Shown here: positions 25,194 to 34,655 of the stretch, in pieces | How positions within the stretch are numbered: the stretch's first letter is position 1 | Layout of the letters: each line of letters starts with the position of its first letter | Assembly: GCF_000816085.1 (NCBI RefSeq) | Contig: NZ_CP008747.1 | Span: 310,001 to 374,000, forward strand | Source: Staphylococcus hyicus | Lineage (GTDB): Bacteria > Bacillota > Bacilli > Staphylococcales > Staphylococcaceae | Length of the DNA stretch: 64,000 nucleotides | Direction: 5' to 3' | Translations under genes and position numbers: made by a program | The notes under the pieces: generated by a model | Seen by the model: the letters and a program-made list of their open reading frames with translations, nothing else | Told to the model about the DNA's origin: nothing | Databases searched by the model: none

Positions 25194-26999
25194 TTATGAT
25201 TGTTTATTGTGATTTGCATGTTGCTGTTTCAATTCATCTATAATGAGCTGACTTAAAGCCTTTTGTCCAGCGTATTCTAGATGAACACCATCATATGCGA
25301 AATATTCAGGATGTCCGCCTGACGCTTTGTGCCAATCGATGAGATGTACATTTTTATGTTTGTCAGCCGCTTTTTTCAAGCTGTCATTAACATTTTTTTC
25401 ATAATCGCGAGGCACTCGGGTATTCACAAAATAAATTTGTGCATCACCTAAATCGTCAATGATTTCATTGACTTGATCTTCTGTAAACGCACCATTGGTA
25501 CCAAGCTGCATCACTACATCTTTATTTGGCTTCGCAAAACTTTTATATTGGGAGGTAATGAGCGCATTTGCTTCTGATAATTGACGACCGACTTTACCAT
25601 CAATTGTCGCGTTTGGCACTTCTTTTTGGAAGACCTTACCAATATCTACCATAACAGAGTCTCCAATAAGGAGAGGTGAGAGCTGTTTCGTATTTACCTT
25701 GTTTTGTTCATTTGAATCTGTTGGTTCTGTTTTTGGTTTGTGCGTCGTTTTATTTGTAAATGCCGTTTCTTTTTGTGAGCTGTTTGCTTTACCAAGATGA
25801 TCAAATTGACCACTGAGTAATAAAATGGATGGCACTGCTAAGAGCAGTACGAGGGCTAGTCTCATAAAACGTGCCACAGCATGAGGCTTAAATGAGAAAG
25901 CACGGAAACCATTTTTACGGATAGGATTTTCAATAAAGCGATATGACAACTCTGCAAAGGCAACCATTAATACGACATCAATTATATACACGTAATCAGG
26001 AATTTGCCCTGCCACGAAATGGCGATGTAATAACACAATCACCGGATAATGCCAAAGGTATAAACTGTATGACCGTTTACCGATTGCAACAAAAAGTGGA
26101 TTACCCATTAATTTTGCAAAAAATCCTGAAGGGTGGACGACACTTGCAATTGTAAATAATGTAACAAAAGAAATGAGATAGAAACCACCGTGATAAATCC
26201 ACTTATCATGTTCACTGACATTAAAAAGAAAATATGCGACCAACGCAAAACTTAATACGCCGACGACATCGATAGACGTGCGTAGCTTCATTGCAACTTG
26301 TTTTTTCAAACGAAATGGTGGCCATATGAGTGCTAACATAGCTCCTAGTAATAACGTTTGAAGGCGTGTATCTGTACCGAAGTATACACGTGCAGTGCTA
26401 TTTGTAACACTTGATAAATACATCATTAATCCTAACGAAATTAAAGAAATGACAAAAAATATGATGAATGTATATTGTCGTTTTCTTAATTTAAATATCA
26501 TGTATAAAATGAATGGGAAGAAGAGATAAAACTGCTCTTCAATTGCTAACGACCATAAATGTTTTAAAGGTGCGATCGAAAATTGATTGAAATAATCGAC
26601 ATCCTGAGCTATATACCACCAGTTGGATACATAAAATATGGCAGCAAGTGTATCATTTTTCAACGCCAATATAATATCTGGTTCAAAGACCACTGTATAC
26701 GTTAAGACCACTGCCAACATAAATAACACGGCAGGGATTAAACGCTTCACACGGCGAAGCCAGAACGCAGGTAAATTGATTTTTCCAGTTTTATCATACT
26801 CAGCAATCAACAACGATGTAATTAAAAAACCAGAAATGACGAAAAATGTATCTACACCAAGAAATCCACCTGGTAACCATAGAGGATTCAAGTGAAAGAT
26901 AATTATTGCGATGACGGCAATCGCTCTAAAACCGTCGAGTCCGGGGAGATACTTTTGAGTATGAATAGGTTTTGTTCTTTTTAATTCCTTTTGTGTCAT
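25194..26999 (-). CDS. oatA: OatA-like peptidoglycan O-acetyltransferase
   Basis: Membrane acyltransferase of 601 residues. Residues 1-370 are the acyltransferase-3 domain with about ten helices and the entry motif LPGLDGFRAIAV followed by FFVISGFLIT. The outer C-terminal part is an SGNH esterase-like domain with the Ser motif LLIGDSVMVDIG and a terminal DGVHLEYAG holding Asp and His. Length and layout equal S. aureus OatA, which O-acetylates MurNAc and confers lysozyme resistance. Paralogues of this family exist in staphylococci, so the symbol carries some doubt. Confidence 0.85.
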   Translation of the reverse strand: MTQKELKRTKPIHTQKYLPGLDGFRAIAVIAIIIFHLNPLWLPGGFLGVDTFFVISGFLITSLLIAEYDKTGKINLPAFWLRRVKRLIPAVLFMLAVVLTYTVVFEPDIILALKNDTLAAIFYVSNWWYIAQDVDYFNQFSIAPLKHLWSLAIEEQFYLFFPFILYMIFKLRKRQYTFIIFFVISLISLGLMMYLSSVTNSTARVYFGTDTRLQTLLLGAMLALIWPPFRLKKQVAMKLRTSIDVVGVLSFALVAYFLFNVSEHDKWIYHGGFYLISFVTLFTIASVVHPSGFFAKLMGNPLFVAIGKRSYSLYLWHYPVIVLLHRHFVAGQIPDYVYIIDVVLMVAFAELSYRFIENPIRKNGFRAFSFKPHAVARFMRLALVLLLAVPSILLLSGQFDHLGKANSSQKETAFTNKTTHKPKTEPTDSNEQNKVNTKQLSPLLIGDSVMVDIGKVFQKEVPNATIDGKVGRQLSEANALITSQYKSFAKPNKDVVMQLGTNGAFTEDQVNEIIDDLGDAQIYFVNTRVPRDYEKNVNDSLKKAADKHKNVHLIDWHKASGGHPEYFAYDGVHLEYAGQKALSQLIIDELKQQHANHNKQS

Positions 27000-27571
27000 T
27001 CATAACATCCTTAAACGTATTAAAGTTAGGCATCGAATAACAACACATTTATAGAGTATAGTATGTCGATGCGGTGAGGATCATTTCGTATGTTATTTCC
27101 AAAAAAACACATATCCTCTAAGTGCTACTAAATTATTATATCTTATTAATAGGAACATATGAATAATATATATGACTTTTACTATTTGTACAAATGTAAA
27201 GGTATCGAAATGTAAATGTAATATAACTTTAAAGAAAGAGTGTTTAATTCTAACAAATACTAGTGTATCAAATGTGATTGGAATACGAAAAACTTTATGT
27301 TAATCGTACATCATATAAATAAGGTAAAAATATTAAATAAAACAACAAAAGTCAATAAAGTTTATGATTATGAATATGTCATATACTTTAAATAAGTAGC
27401 CACGACCTAGCATTGCTTCTAATGATTAAAGTTTCTATAAAAATTTTTTGACCAATTTCGCCCTCATTTTTTCATAAATAATCAGAAATACGTCATTTTT
27501 TGAGAGGGAGAACGGCATGTTTTTTCATAAATTATAGTAATTTATCCAATTGTATATTATTTAAAATAGTA
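27000..27571. other. Intergenic region upstream of oatA
   Basis: AT-rich sequence with no supportable gene on either strand. It should hold the oatA promoter (minus strand) but no single clear pair of boxes stands out. Confidence 0.5.
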
Positions 27572-27600
27572 TTGTGCAAATCTTAAAAGTGTGTTATATT
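27572..27600 (+). promoter_or_regulatory. Promoter of the resolvase-like gene
   Basis: TTGTGC at 27572-27577 and TATATT at 27595-27600 are 17 bp apart. They would give a leader of about 180 bases before the start at 27790. Confidence 0.55.
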
Positions 27601-27736
27601 AAATTCATCAAGAACAGCCTTTACTTTTTAGACTTCTACTTTTCCTCTTTTTTAGTGATTCTTCTAGATACCTTTTTATAATATGAATCCATTTGTTGTT
27701 GATATAGATAAAATACGATATTGAGGGGACGAATCG

Positions 27737-27787
27737 ATGTTCTCTTAAGTGAACACCTATTCTTGAAATTTACCCTTGGAGGTGTTC
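27737..27787 (+). promoter_or_regulatory. Leader with mini-ORF and RBS-masking hairpin
   Basis: A three-codon mini-ORF (ATG TTC TCT TAA, 27737-27748) has GAGGGGAC upstream. Immediately after, GAACACCT (27751-27758) is a perfect complement of AGGTGTTC (27780-27787), which overlaps the ribosome site of the gene at 27790. A competing pairing, TGTTC with GAACA at 27739-27743 and 27751-27755, would free it. The arrangement resembles translation attenuation. Function inferred from sequence only. Confidence 0.5.
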
Positions 27788-27789
27788 CT

Positions 27790-28347
27790 ATGATTATTGG
27801 AACAAGCTATGTAAGACATTCATTACCTATGGTTAAGCATTACCATGAAAAATTAAAAGCACAACAATGTGAAGCAGTGTATGTATCTTATTGCGATGCT
27901 TATTATGAGGGCATGACGTTAGATGATTTGGACTTTTTAAAGCATCCTTTAAACAATGGCGATACGGTTGTGACGGTATCTCTGACATCGTTATGTAATT
28001 CGGTTGAATTATTTGAAGAGGTGTTGAGACTGTTTCAACGCCGTAATATTCGCTTTAAAGTCATTGAACACAACTTAGATATAGAGCCTGAAGCATTAAC
28101 TGAACGTATGATGAGTACGTTAATTGATTACTTTAATAATGAATATTATCAATATTGTCATTTTATTGATGAACAACTTGTGCAATTTGGACGTTACCGT
28201 TTTACACCATTTGAAATTGAAGAAATTTTAGATCTTCTTAAACATCAATCTATCTATGAATTATCCTCTGATACAGGTGTTCCTGTAACTACGCTTGAAA
28301 CCTTCATGCTATTATACAATGAATATCAAAAATATCCAGAATTATAA
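27790..28347 (+). CDS. Resolvase-fold DNA-binding protein without the catalytic arginines
   Basis: 185 residues. Residues 1-110 follow the serine-recombinase catalytic fold: YVRHS matches the YxRVS serine motif, and NGDTVVTVSLTSLCNSVELF matches the region usually read as GDTLVVxRLDRLGRS. Here the catalytic arginines are replaced by Ser, Ser and Asn. The C-terminus (FTPFEIEEILDLLKHQ, then ELSSDTGVPVTTLETF) looks like a resolvase helix-turn-helix. It is probably a regulator or nucleoid protein rather than a recombinase. The ATG at 27790 has GGAGGTG upstream; the open frame reaches back to a TTG at 27721. Confidence 0.72.
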   Translation: MIIGTSYVRHSLPMVKHYHEKLKAQQCEAVYVSYCDAYYEGMTLDDLDFLKHPLNNGDTVVTVSLTSLCNSVELFEEVLRLFQRRNIRFKVIEHNLDIEPEALTERMMSTLIDYFNNEYYQYCHFIDEQLVQFGRYRFTPFEIEEILDLLKHQSIYELSSDTGVPVTTLETFMLLYNEYQKYPEL

Positions 28348-28411
28348 TATCGCATCATAGTTTTTTTCACATCTTGTCATATTGTATGTTGACTTCACAC
28401 TTTTACTAAAA

Positions 28412-28573
28412 TATCTACTGACGCATGAAATGGCTCACTATATCTATCTCCTTTTTATTTTTATCTCTATATTAGTTTGCGACTTTTCATTCAATCTTTA
28501 AAATGCATTTCATAGGTTTATTCATATAGTGGGCCGTTTGATGTGATGAGAGATTCATGACGATCAGTAGATA
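28412..28573. mobile_element. MITE-like inverted-repeat element
   Basis: Left arm 28412-28443 and right arm 28524-28573 are inverted copies. TATCTACTGA, CATGAA and GGCTCACTATAT on the left match TATCTACTGA, CATGAA and GGCCCACTATAT on the complement of the right. Small insertions interrupt the right arm. There is no coding content in the 80-bp centre. It resembles a non-autonomous element or a long structured RNA. Target-site duplications are not evident. Confidence 0.45.
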
Positions 28574-28603
28574 AGGTCATTTAATATGATGCTTTCAATT
28601 TAT

Positions 28604-28694
28604 AAAGACCGTTAGTCGTCTTTAGATATAGATATATGTCTCAAAACACATCAACGCCTTCAACTGTCCATTTGTGACGATTGAAGGCATTTTT
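28604..28694 (+). terminator. Two hairpins downstream of the MITE-like element
   Basis: AAAGAC/GTCTTT at 28604-28623, then GCCTTCAA (28656-28663) and TTGAAGGC (28681-28688) followed by ATTTTT. The second looks like an intrinsic terminator with no gene close upstream except the resolvase-like one 300 bp away. Confidence 0.5.
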
Positions 28695-28845
28695 ATCGTT
28701 TAATATATGACATTGATGTGATGTTCGGATGCATAATGTTGTATGTTGTGTGGCATTAGTATTAGAAACTTTTTTTAATATATTTGTAGCTATAACAAAC
28801 GCAGAATTCACAATTTAAGAGGTTAGAATGTGAAGGCATCATTGA

Positions 28846-28898
28846 ACCCCCTCGATGACACGAGGTGGTAGTGCCATACGAAGGGGTTAGAAATGATG
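28846..28898. repeat. Imperfect palindrome in decayed region
   Basis: AACCCCCTCG and CGAAGGGGTT pair at nine of ten positions around a 24-base loop. Meaning unknown. Confidence 0.35.
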
Positions 28899-29049
28899 TG
28901 TGATCAGATAATACTAGGGCATACAACCGAGTATAGGCATATTGTTACATTACAGTACTGCGTCTTAAAAGGTGGTTCTGTTAAAAGTCAAAACGGTGTC
29001 ATATCTAACGTTTCTTGTACAAAGAGTAAGGTTCATGGATCAGGTTAAC

Positions 29050-29760
29050 AAGACCTCATCTGTGCCTTGAGTTGAGTAATTTCAAATGCTTTAAGCGCTT
29101 CTTCAAACTTGGGATTGCTTAATTCACTAGAATGATAAAAATAGGCGTGTAAAAGATAAACGTGTGGCGGTGTTTCTGAAGTTTTGAATCTTAACGGGTG
29201 AAGGTCAATATGCACGTGTCAATGATATACCGTGATCAAAAGTATAGCGCATCAACAATGGGAGGAACGAGTTATACATTGTCTCTATCGCTAATTGTAA
29301 AAGCCTCTTGTTTCTCTATTTCGATGACTTAACCGATTGTATGCGCGCATTGAGAATGAAAAAGTCATGATGTTTTGGCCATTTGAACGACAGTATGACA
29401 GGGTGTAAAGCTCGGCAAGATGTCATCCTTAATGGTTTCATACGTAACAGCGCAACAATGATGGTGTCGCAGAGTGTGTTGTTCTGTTACGGTAGGTTGT
29501 ATGCTGATGTCCGATGTATGAAACATTGATGTCGAAAAATACACACGAAATGACTTGCCCTATGGTGTGGGTTAAGGTTATCAATCATTACTGAGCAGTC
29601 GATTCAGCGGTTTTCGATAAGGGGCACATGCCCAGTCGTTCTAGAAGTCAGAAGTATGCATCTATGGTTATCGTCATTACGTCTACGATTAAGTTGAATA
29701 ACGTGGAGACGACCGGTCTAAAAATGACTTATCCTGATGCCATAGTGACTTAAATGTGAA
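29050..29760 (-). pseudogene. Possible decayed coding region, unrecognised
   Basis: On the minus strand, stretches of open frame in shifting phases read like protein. One is ETIKDDILPSFTPCHTVVQM around 29400. Another is a C-terminus containing HVYLLHAYFYHSSELSNPKF that ends with a stop near 29056. No intact frame joins them. The end is faintly reminiscent of LysR-type regulators, but I would not name it. No gene can be supported in 28700-29050 or 29760-30070. Confidence 0.3.
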
Positions 29761-30076
29761 CAAGATGACATTTGCTAAGAAAATATGAGTTGTGTCATAA
29801 ATTAAGTATCGCAACACTAAATATTTTCTATAACTTGATTATAAGGAGTTTTAGTGTAAAAAGCAACATAATTTTACTGAATTTTCTCAAAAATAAAGGT
29901 GAGTATATCCAAATTTTATCTATAACAAACGAGCTATTTAAAAACAATGTTTGTTTTATCGTATTTAATTCGTAAAATGCGTTCGATGTTGATGATATGT
30001 TTGAAAGTTTTTTGTGTATAACAGATATTAAGAAATGATGTGGTATGTATAGACTATTATTTGTTTTGGAGGGGAA

Positions 30077-30181
30077 GTAAACGTAGTGGGCATTGGCGCG
30101 GATACAGATACGATTGCGTCACTCATCAGTCAAATGATGGATATGACATGGGGGGAATGCGATTTCGCAAACATAGATTGA
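30077..30181 (+). pseudogene. Fragment of an ADP-ribosylglycohydrolase-like gene
   Basis: A 34-codon open stretch reads GIGADTDTIASLISQMMD, matching the metal-binding GGDTDTIA motif of the ADP-ribosylglycohydrolase (DraG/ARH) family, and then hits a stop. Nothing else of the protein is visible around it, so it is a relic. Such genes accompany nucleoside catabolic loci in other bacteria, but no link with the psu operon 25 kb away is shown. Confidence 0.5.
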
Positions 30182-30297
30182 CGGTACATGTAACTATGAC
30201 ACGATAGAACACGTTTTAATACCGTGGATGATTGACTTCAAAGCTACACAATGAAATATATCTTGATGCGTGATTAAGATGAAGAAAATAAAATCAC

Positions 30298-30544
30298 GAC
30301 TGGGACATAGCTAGCTTCTCATCAAAAAACCAACAAAATTCTTCATACATGAACTTTGTTGGTTATATTTATATAAATTTAGTCTTTATGAGGGGAAGGG
30401 TGGTGAATTAAAACAACACTTTGATTGCGCCCTTAGCCGAGATTTCTGAGACATTAAGCTGAAACCGAAAATCTATTTTGAGGTAAGCCGCCTAGAATAG
30501 AGAGGCGTTTGGCACAATCAAAATTAAAATGGTTTATGTCCCAT
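30298..30544. repeat. Structured intergenic repeat with terminal inverted repeats
   Basis: About 245 bp bounded by TGGGACATA (30301-30309) and its perfect complement TATGTCCCA (30535-30543). Inside are a 9-bp hairpin ACCAACAAA/TTTGTTGGT (30329-30363) and a small one CGCCT/AGGCG (30489-30507). The motif style (GGGACA, CCCTTAGCCGAGATTTCTGAGAC) resembles intergenic repeats I recall from staphylococcal genomes. No protein is encoded. It could also act as a bidirectional terminator for the gene at 30578. Confidence 0.6.
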
Positions 30545-30577
30545 CCCCTTAATTCATGCGTCTCTAAGGGCGCATGT

Positions 30578-31513
30578 CTATTTCACATGTGTCATTTCTA
30601 ATTGATGGATAAGATGTGTCAACATATCGTTGTTTGGTGTTGGAATACCTAACGCATGACCATATTTACTGATTTGTCCGTTTAAATAATCTACTTCTGT
30701 TAAACGACCATGGTATAAGTCTTGGTGCATAGATGGATAGTGAAGACCTTGTGTTTCTTTAGGGTAAGCGCCTTCGATTTTTTCAATAAGTGTTTGCGTA
30801 TTTAGTTCAATACCTTTTGCTTTTGCAACCGCAACAATTTCATTAATGATAGGTTCGATTTGTTGACGGGCATATTCATATTCACCAAATTCAAAAATTG
30901 TTTTATTTAAAATCGTACATAGAGGATTTAAAACACTATTTAACGTTGCTTTTGTCCATACTGTTTGAAGGACATTTTCACTAACATAGGCATTTAAGTT
31001 TGCTTGATTAAACATATCTGCAATGAATTGCGTGCGTGCATCTGCTTCACCATCGGCACGTTGTAAATCGATGCGTCCGGTACCTTCTAATAAAATTTGA
31101 CCTGGGCCACGTAAACCAGCTGTCCACATCGTTACTGCTAAAAATATTTGAGATTTAGGTACAATTTTTTCGAATCGTTCATCATGGCCGAGGCCATTCA
31201 TCATTGTTAGAATAGCGGTATTTTCTTGAATGGCACCACGATCTAATAATGTTTGAACCATTGTTTCTGACTGCATTGCTTTTGTTAAAATAACGATCAA
31301 ATCATATGCTTTTTCAGTATGTTCGGGTTTGCACGCATCAATATTTATGTAATGGGTATCGGTTTCGGTTTGAATTTCTAATCCATGCTCATTTATGGCT
31401 TTAATGTGCTCATCCCAAAAGTCAATCAATGTCACATCATAACCTGCCTTTTTTAATTGACTACCGATACGGCCACCCATTGCGCCGGCGCCTGCAATCG
31501 CAATTTTTTTCAT
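30578..31513 (-). CDS. 2-dehydropantoate 2-reductase family protein (PanE/ApbA-like)
   Basis: NADPH-dependent oxidoreductase of 311 residues. The N-terminal Rossmann motif is GAGAMGGRIG, the middle block is KAMQSETMVQ, and a C-terminal all-helical domain carries TVWTKATLNSVLNPLC, where Lys and Asn match catalytic residues of ketopantoate reductases. It probably makes pantoate for CoA or reduces a related 2-keto acid; panB/panC are not adjacent, so it may be a paralogue. It has a clear ribosome site GGAGGAAT before the ATG. It is transcribed away from the MFS gene. Confidence 0.85.
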   Translation of the reverse strand: MKKIAIAGAGAMGGRIGSQLKKAGYDVTLIDFWDEHIKAINEHGLEIQTETDTHYINIDACKPEHTEKAYDLIVILTKAMQSETMVQTLLDRGAIQENTAILTMMNGLGHDERFEKIVPKSQIFLAVTMWTAGLRGPGQILLEGTGRIDLQRADGEADARTQFIADMFNQANLNAYVSENVLQTVWTKATLNSVLNPLCTILNKTIFEFGEYEYARQQIEPIINEIVAVAKAKGIELNTQTLIEKIEGAYPKETQGLHYPSMHQDLYHGRLTEVDYLNGQISKYGHALGIPTPNNDMLTHLIHQLEMTHVK

Positions 31514-31715
31514 ACTAATTCCTCCTTAGATAGACTGCGTTTTTGTATATTTAGCGTAATTTTAAACTAAGAAGATGTCAATCTTATGTATGAAAAGTTA
31601 CCAAAATTTTTATAAAATACTGCGGAATTAGATTTACGAATAAATGGTTTGCTTAGCTAACCATAAAGCGTTAAAATATATTTTGTGAAAATAATCATGA
31701 ATGGAGGTTGGCAAT

Positions 31716-33140
31716 TTGTCAGAAGGATTGACGACAACGAAAAGAAATTTAATCGTTACCATTATGTTATTGAGTGCATTTGTAGCGATGTTGAATCAAA
31801 CGATTCTAAATACAGCGTTACCAGCGATGATTGTAGACTTAGGTATACCTGAAACTACCGCACAATGGCTGATAACCGGGTTTATGCTTGTGAATGGAAT
31901 TATGATTCCGTTGACAGCTTTTTTAATTGATAAATATTCTACGAGACAGTTGTATATCTTTTCGATGGCTGCTTTTTTAATGGGATCCATTATTGCGGCA
32001 ATGGCACCGAGTTTTGCGGTATTAATGATTGCGCGTATCATTCAAGCTATCGGCGCAGGTATTTTATTACCGCTAATGCAGTTTATCGTATTTATGGTGT
32101 TTCCTGTTGAAAAAAGAGGATTCGCGATGGGGCTAACAGGTATTGTCGCGCAGTCAGCTCCAGCGATTGGTCCGACGTTAACAGGTGTGCTTATTGACTT
32201 TTCAAGTTGGCATGCCCCTTTTATCGTCGTGGCTGTCATTTCACTCATTGCGTTTGGCGTTGGTGTATTTTATGTTGAGAATTTAGGCGATTCCAAACCA
32301 ACGTTACTTGATAAACGTTCAGTTGTTTACTCTACAGTTGGATTTGGTTTAATGCTTTATGCATTTAGCATCGTAGGACATGTTGGACCTCTGTCACCTT
32401 TATTTATAATCAGTTTAATTCTAGGTATAGGTATTGTGGTGATATTTACGGTACGTCAATTGCGCATTGATCATCCGCTTTTGAGTATGGGGGTATTAAA
32501 AAACAGAACATTTACTTTATCTGCATTTGCCTCAATGATGATTTATATCGGAATTGTTGGACCCGCGTTGCTCATTCCAATTTATGTTCAAACAGGTCTC
32601 GGACTGTCCGCATTTTTATCAGGTCTTGTTATTTTACCGGGGGCTGTTGTTAATGCGTTTATGTCGACATATACAGGGAAAATTTATGATAAATACGGTG
32701 TTCGCGTGCTTGTGATTCCAGGTTTTATTTTATTAATCATTATGACAATATTGCATATTTTCTTAACGGCAGAAACGCCATTTTGGTATGTTGTCATGAT
32801 TTATGCGATTCGCATGTTCTCTGTGGCGCTATTAATGATGCCGTTAAATACGGCAGGGTTAAATGCGTTAGATAATAAAGACGTGTCACATGGCAATGCG
32901 ATTATGAATTCACTGCGTATTATTGCCGGAGCGATGGGAACTGCAATGAGCATTACCGTTCTTTCTATCGTGTCAAGAAACTTTATAGACGCACACGGCC
33001 ATTCAGCAAAAATGTTGCGTGAAGCTACGATTAGCGGTGTCGATGCCGCATTTATTTTTACAACAGTATTAATTGTTATTGGATTTGTTTTATCACTCTT
33101 TATCCGTGAAACAAAACAAAGCCCGTTATCACAATCATAA
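31716..33140 (+). CDS. DHA2-family (QacA/EmrB-type) MFS drug exporter
   Basis: Fourteen-helix exporter of about 474 residues. Helix 1 holds MLNQTILNTALPAM, the hallmark motif D1 region of DHA2 pumps. Start choice: the TTG at 31716 has GGAGG eight bases upstream, whereas the ATG at 31701 overlaps that ribosome site and has none of its own. It is closely followed by the M20 peptidase gene with 25 bp between, so the two are probably co-transcribed. Substrates are unknown; relatives export antibiotics, dyes and lipophilic cations. Confidence 0.88.
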   Translation: MSEGLTTTKRNLIVTIMLLSAFVAMLNQTILNTALPAMIVDLGIPETTAQWLITGFMLVNGIMIPLTAFLIDKYSTRQLYIFSMAAFLMGSIIAAMAPSFAVLMIARIIQAIGAGILLPLMQFIVFMVFPVEKRGFAMGLTGIVAQSAPAIGPTLTGVLIDFSSWHAPFIVVAVISLIAFGVGVFYVENLGDSKPTLLDKRSVVYSTVGFGLMLYAFSIVGHVGPLSPLFIISLILGIGIVVIFTVRQLRIDHPLLSMGVLKNRTFTLSAFASMMIYIGIVGPALLIPIYVQTGLGLSAFLSGLVILPGAVVNAFMSTYTGKIYDKYGVRVLVIPGFILLIIMTILHIFLTAETPFWYVVMIYAIRMFSVALLMMPLNTAGLNALDNKDVSHGNAIMNSLRIIAGAMGTAMSITVLSIVSRNFIDAHGHSAKMLREATISGVDAAFIFTTVLIVIGFVLSLFIRETKQSPLSQS

Positions 33141-33165
33141 GACTAATTTTGAAAGGATGAACGTT

Positions 33166-34395
33166 ATGGGTGTTTTTACAAATGAAGAAAAGGTTCAAAT
33201 TTTAAAAGATGTTGTAGGTTTTAAAACGGTTAATGATAATGAATTAGATGTATGTCACTATTTTAAAGACTTATTTCAAAAACACGGTATTGCAGCGCGT
33301 ATTGATATGGTTGCAGGGCGACGCGCAAATCTTATAGCTGAAATTGGTGAAGGCTCCCCAGTACTTGGTATATCTGGCCATATGGATGTTGTAGCTGAAG
33401 GCGATCATGATGAATGGACGTACGATCCTTTTACACTTACAGAAGCGGACGGTTACTTATATGGACGTGGCGCTGGAGATATGAAATCTGGACTTGTCGC
33501 TTTAGCCATAGCAATGATTGAAATTCATGAAAGTGGTGCTTTAAAAAAGGGTAAAATTAAATTTATGGCTACAACTGGTGAAGAAATGGAACAACTTGGT
33601 TCGAGACAGTTATATGAAAATGGAGAAATGGACGACGTTAATGCCCTTGTTATTGCAGAACCGTCAGAAAAGATGTTAGTGTATGCGCATAAAGGATCTA
33701 TGGATTTCCGTATCACGTCTAAAGGTCGCGCTGCACACAGCTCGATGCCAGTGATTGGTCAAAATGCGATTAAACCATTGATGCAATTTGTTCAACATAT
33801 AGATGATGAATTTGAAAAAATTTCGAAAGCGTTGAACTGTGAACGTTTAAATTTCGAAACATTTTTGGATTACATTAAACCGATGTTATCTGAAAACATG
33901 GATATGGATGATGTATCACGTGTGCTTTATGGCTTAGTGATTACAAATACAATATTTAATGGAGGCACGCAAGTTAACTCCGTACCTGGACAAGCGACTG
34001 CAGAATTCAATGTGCGCACAGTACCTGAGTATGACAATGAACAAGTAAAAGCATTATTTAACCACTATTTAGAGCTAATGAATCAACAAGGGGCGAATCT
34101 TGAACAAGATGTCTATCTTGATTTAGACCCTGTCATTACAACAGGAGACAATGCGCTTGTACGTCTAGGTGTTGAAACGGCAAAACAACATTTTGAGCAT
34201 GATATTATCGTATCGCCAACGGTTGGTGTTACGGATGCCTCAAATTTATTACGTGGCAAAGATGAACATTTCTCATTTATGATGTTTGGTCCAGGAGAAC
34301 GCGCGCATCAAGTCGATGAACGTGTGAAAAAAACTTCTTATTTAAAGTTTATCGATTATTATGTTGCGTTATTTACGACATATCTTTCAAAATAA
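33166..34395 (+). CDS. M20-family metallopeptidase (ArgE/DapE deacylase-like)
   Basis: Zinc peptidase/deacylase of 409 residues. The metal ligands are visible: His in GHMDVVAEG, Asp in YGRGAGDMKSG, and the catalytic Glu pair in TTGEEMEQLG. The dimerisation lid lies around residues 180-290. The ATG at 33166 has AAAGGA eight bases upstream; an earlier in-frame start inside the exporter gene is unlikely. Family members hydrolyse N-acyl amino acids or succinyl-diaminopimelate; the substrate cannot be told. It lies immediately after an MFS pump. Confidence 0.88.
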   Translation: MGVFTNEEKVQILKDVVGFKTVNDNELDVCHYFKDLFQKHGIAARIDMVAGRRANLIAEIGEGSPVLGISGHMDVVAEGDHDEWTYDPFTLTEADGYLYGRGAGDMKSGLVALAIAMIEIHESGALKKGKIKFMATTGEEMEQLGSRQLYENGEMDDVNALVIAEPSEKMLVYAHKGSMDFRITSKGRAAHSSMPVIGQNAIKPLMQFVQHIDDEFEKISKALNCERLNFETFLDYIKPMLSENMDMDDVSRVLYGLVITNTIFNGGTQVNSVPGQATAEFNVRTVPEYDNEQVKALFNHYLELMNQQGANLEQDVYLDLDPVITTGDNALVRLGVETAKQHFEHDIIVSPTVGVTDASNLLRGKDEHFSFMMFGPGERAHQVDERVKKTSYLKFIDYYVALFTTYLSK

Positions 34396-34422
34396 GGTAG
34401 ATGGGTTTTTGTATAGAAAGGG

Positions 34423-34454
34423 GAACTTAAGTATATGTATTTTTACTTAAGTTC
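34423..34454. repeat. Perfect hairpin after the M20 peptidase gene
   Basis: Arms GAACTTAAGTA and TACTTAAGTTC (11 bp) around a 10-base loop. There is no long T run on the plus strand, so it may be a weak terminator or an operator. Confidence 0.5.
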
Positions 34455-34475
34455 ACCTCTTCTATTTGTCTGTAG

Positions 34476-34489
34476 TGTAAACGCTTTCT
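34476..34489. promoter_or_regulatory. cre-like site upstream of norB
   Basis: TGTAAACGCTTTCT fits the cre consensus except for the last base. It lies about 170 bp before norB and suggests catabolite control by CcpA. Confidence 0.6.
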
Positions 34490-34655
34490 GATATATAGGG
34501 TAGAATGATGACTTGTTTATAAAATTGAAAAAAAGACGTATGTACATTAATATAGTTTGTATATTTTATTTGCGTTGTTAAAGAGAATGAGGATGAAATG
34601 ACGTGCGTTTTATGAATCCTCACTCAAAATCTTAACTAAAGGGATATGATGAAAA

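Noticed and set aside
29772..29975. 67-residue open frame
   Set aside because: No ribosome site, AT-driven composition, in a decayed region.
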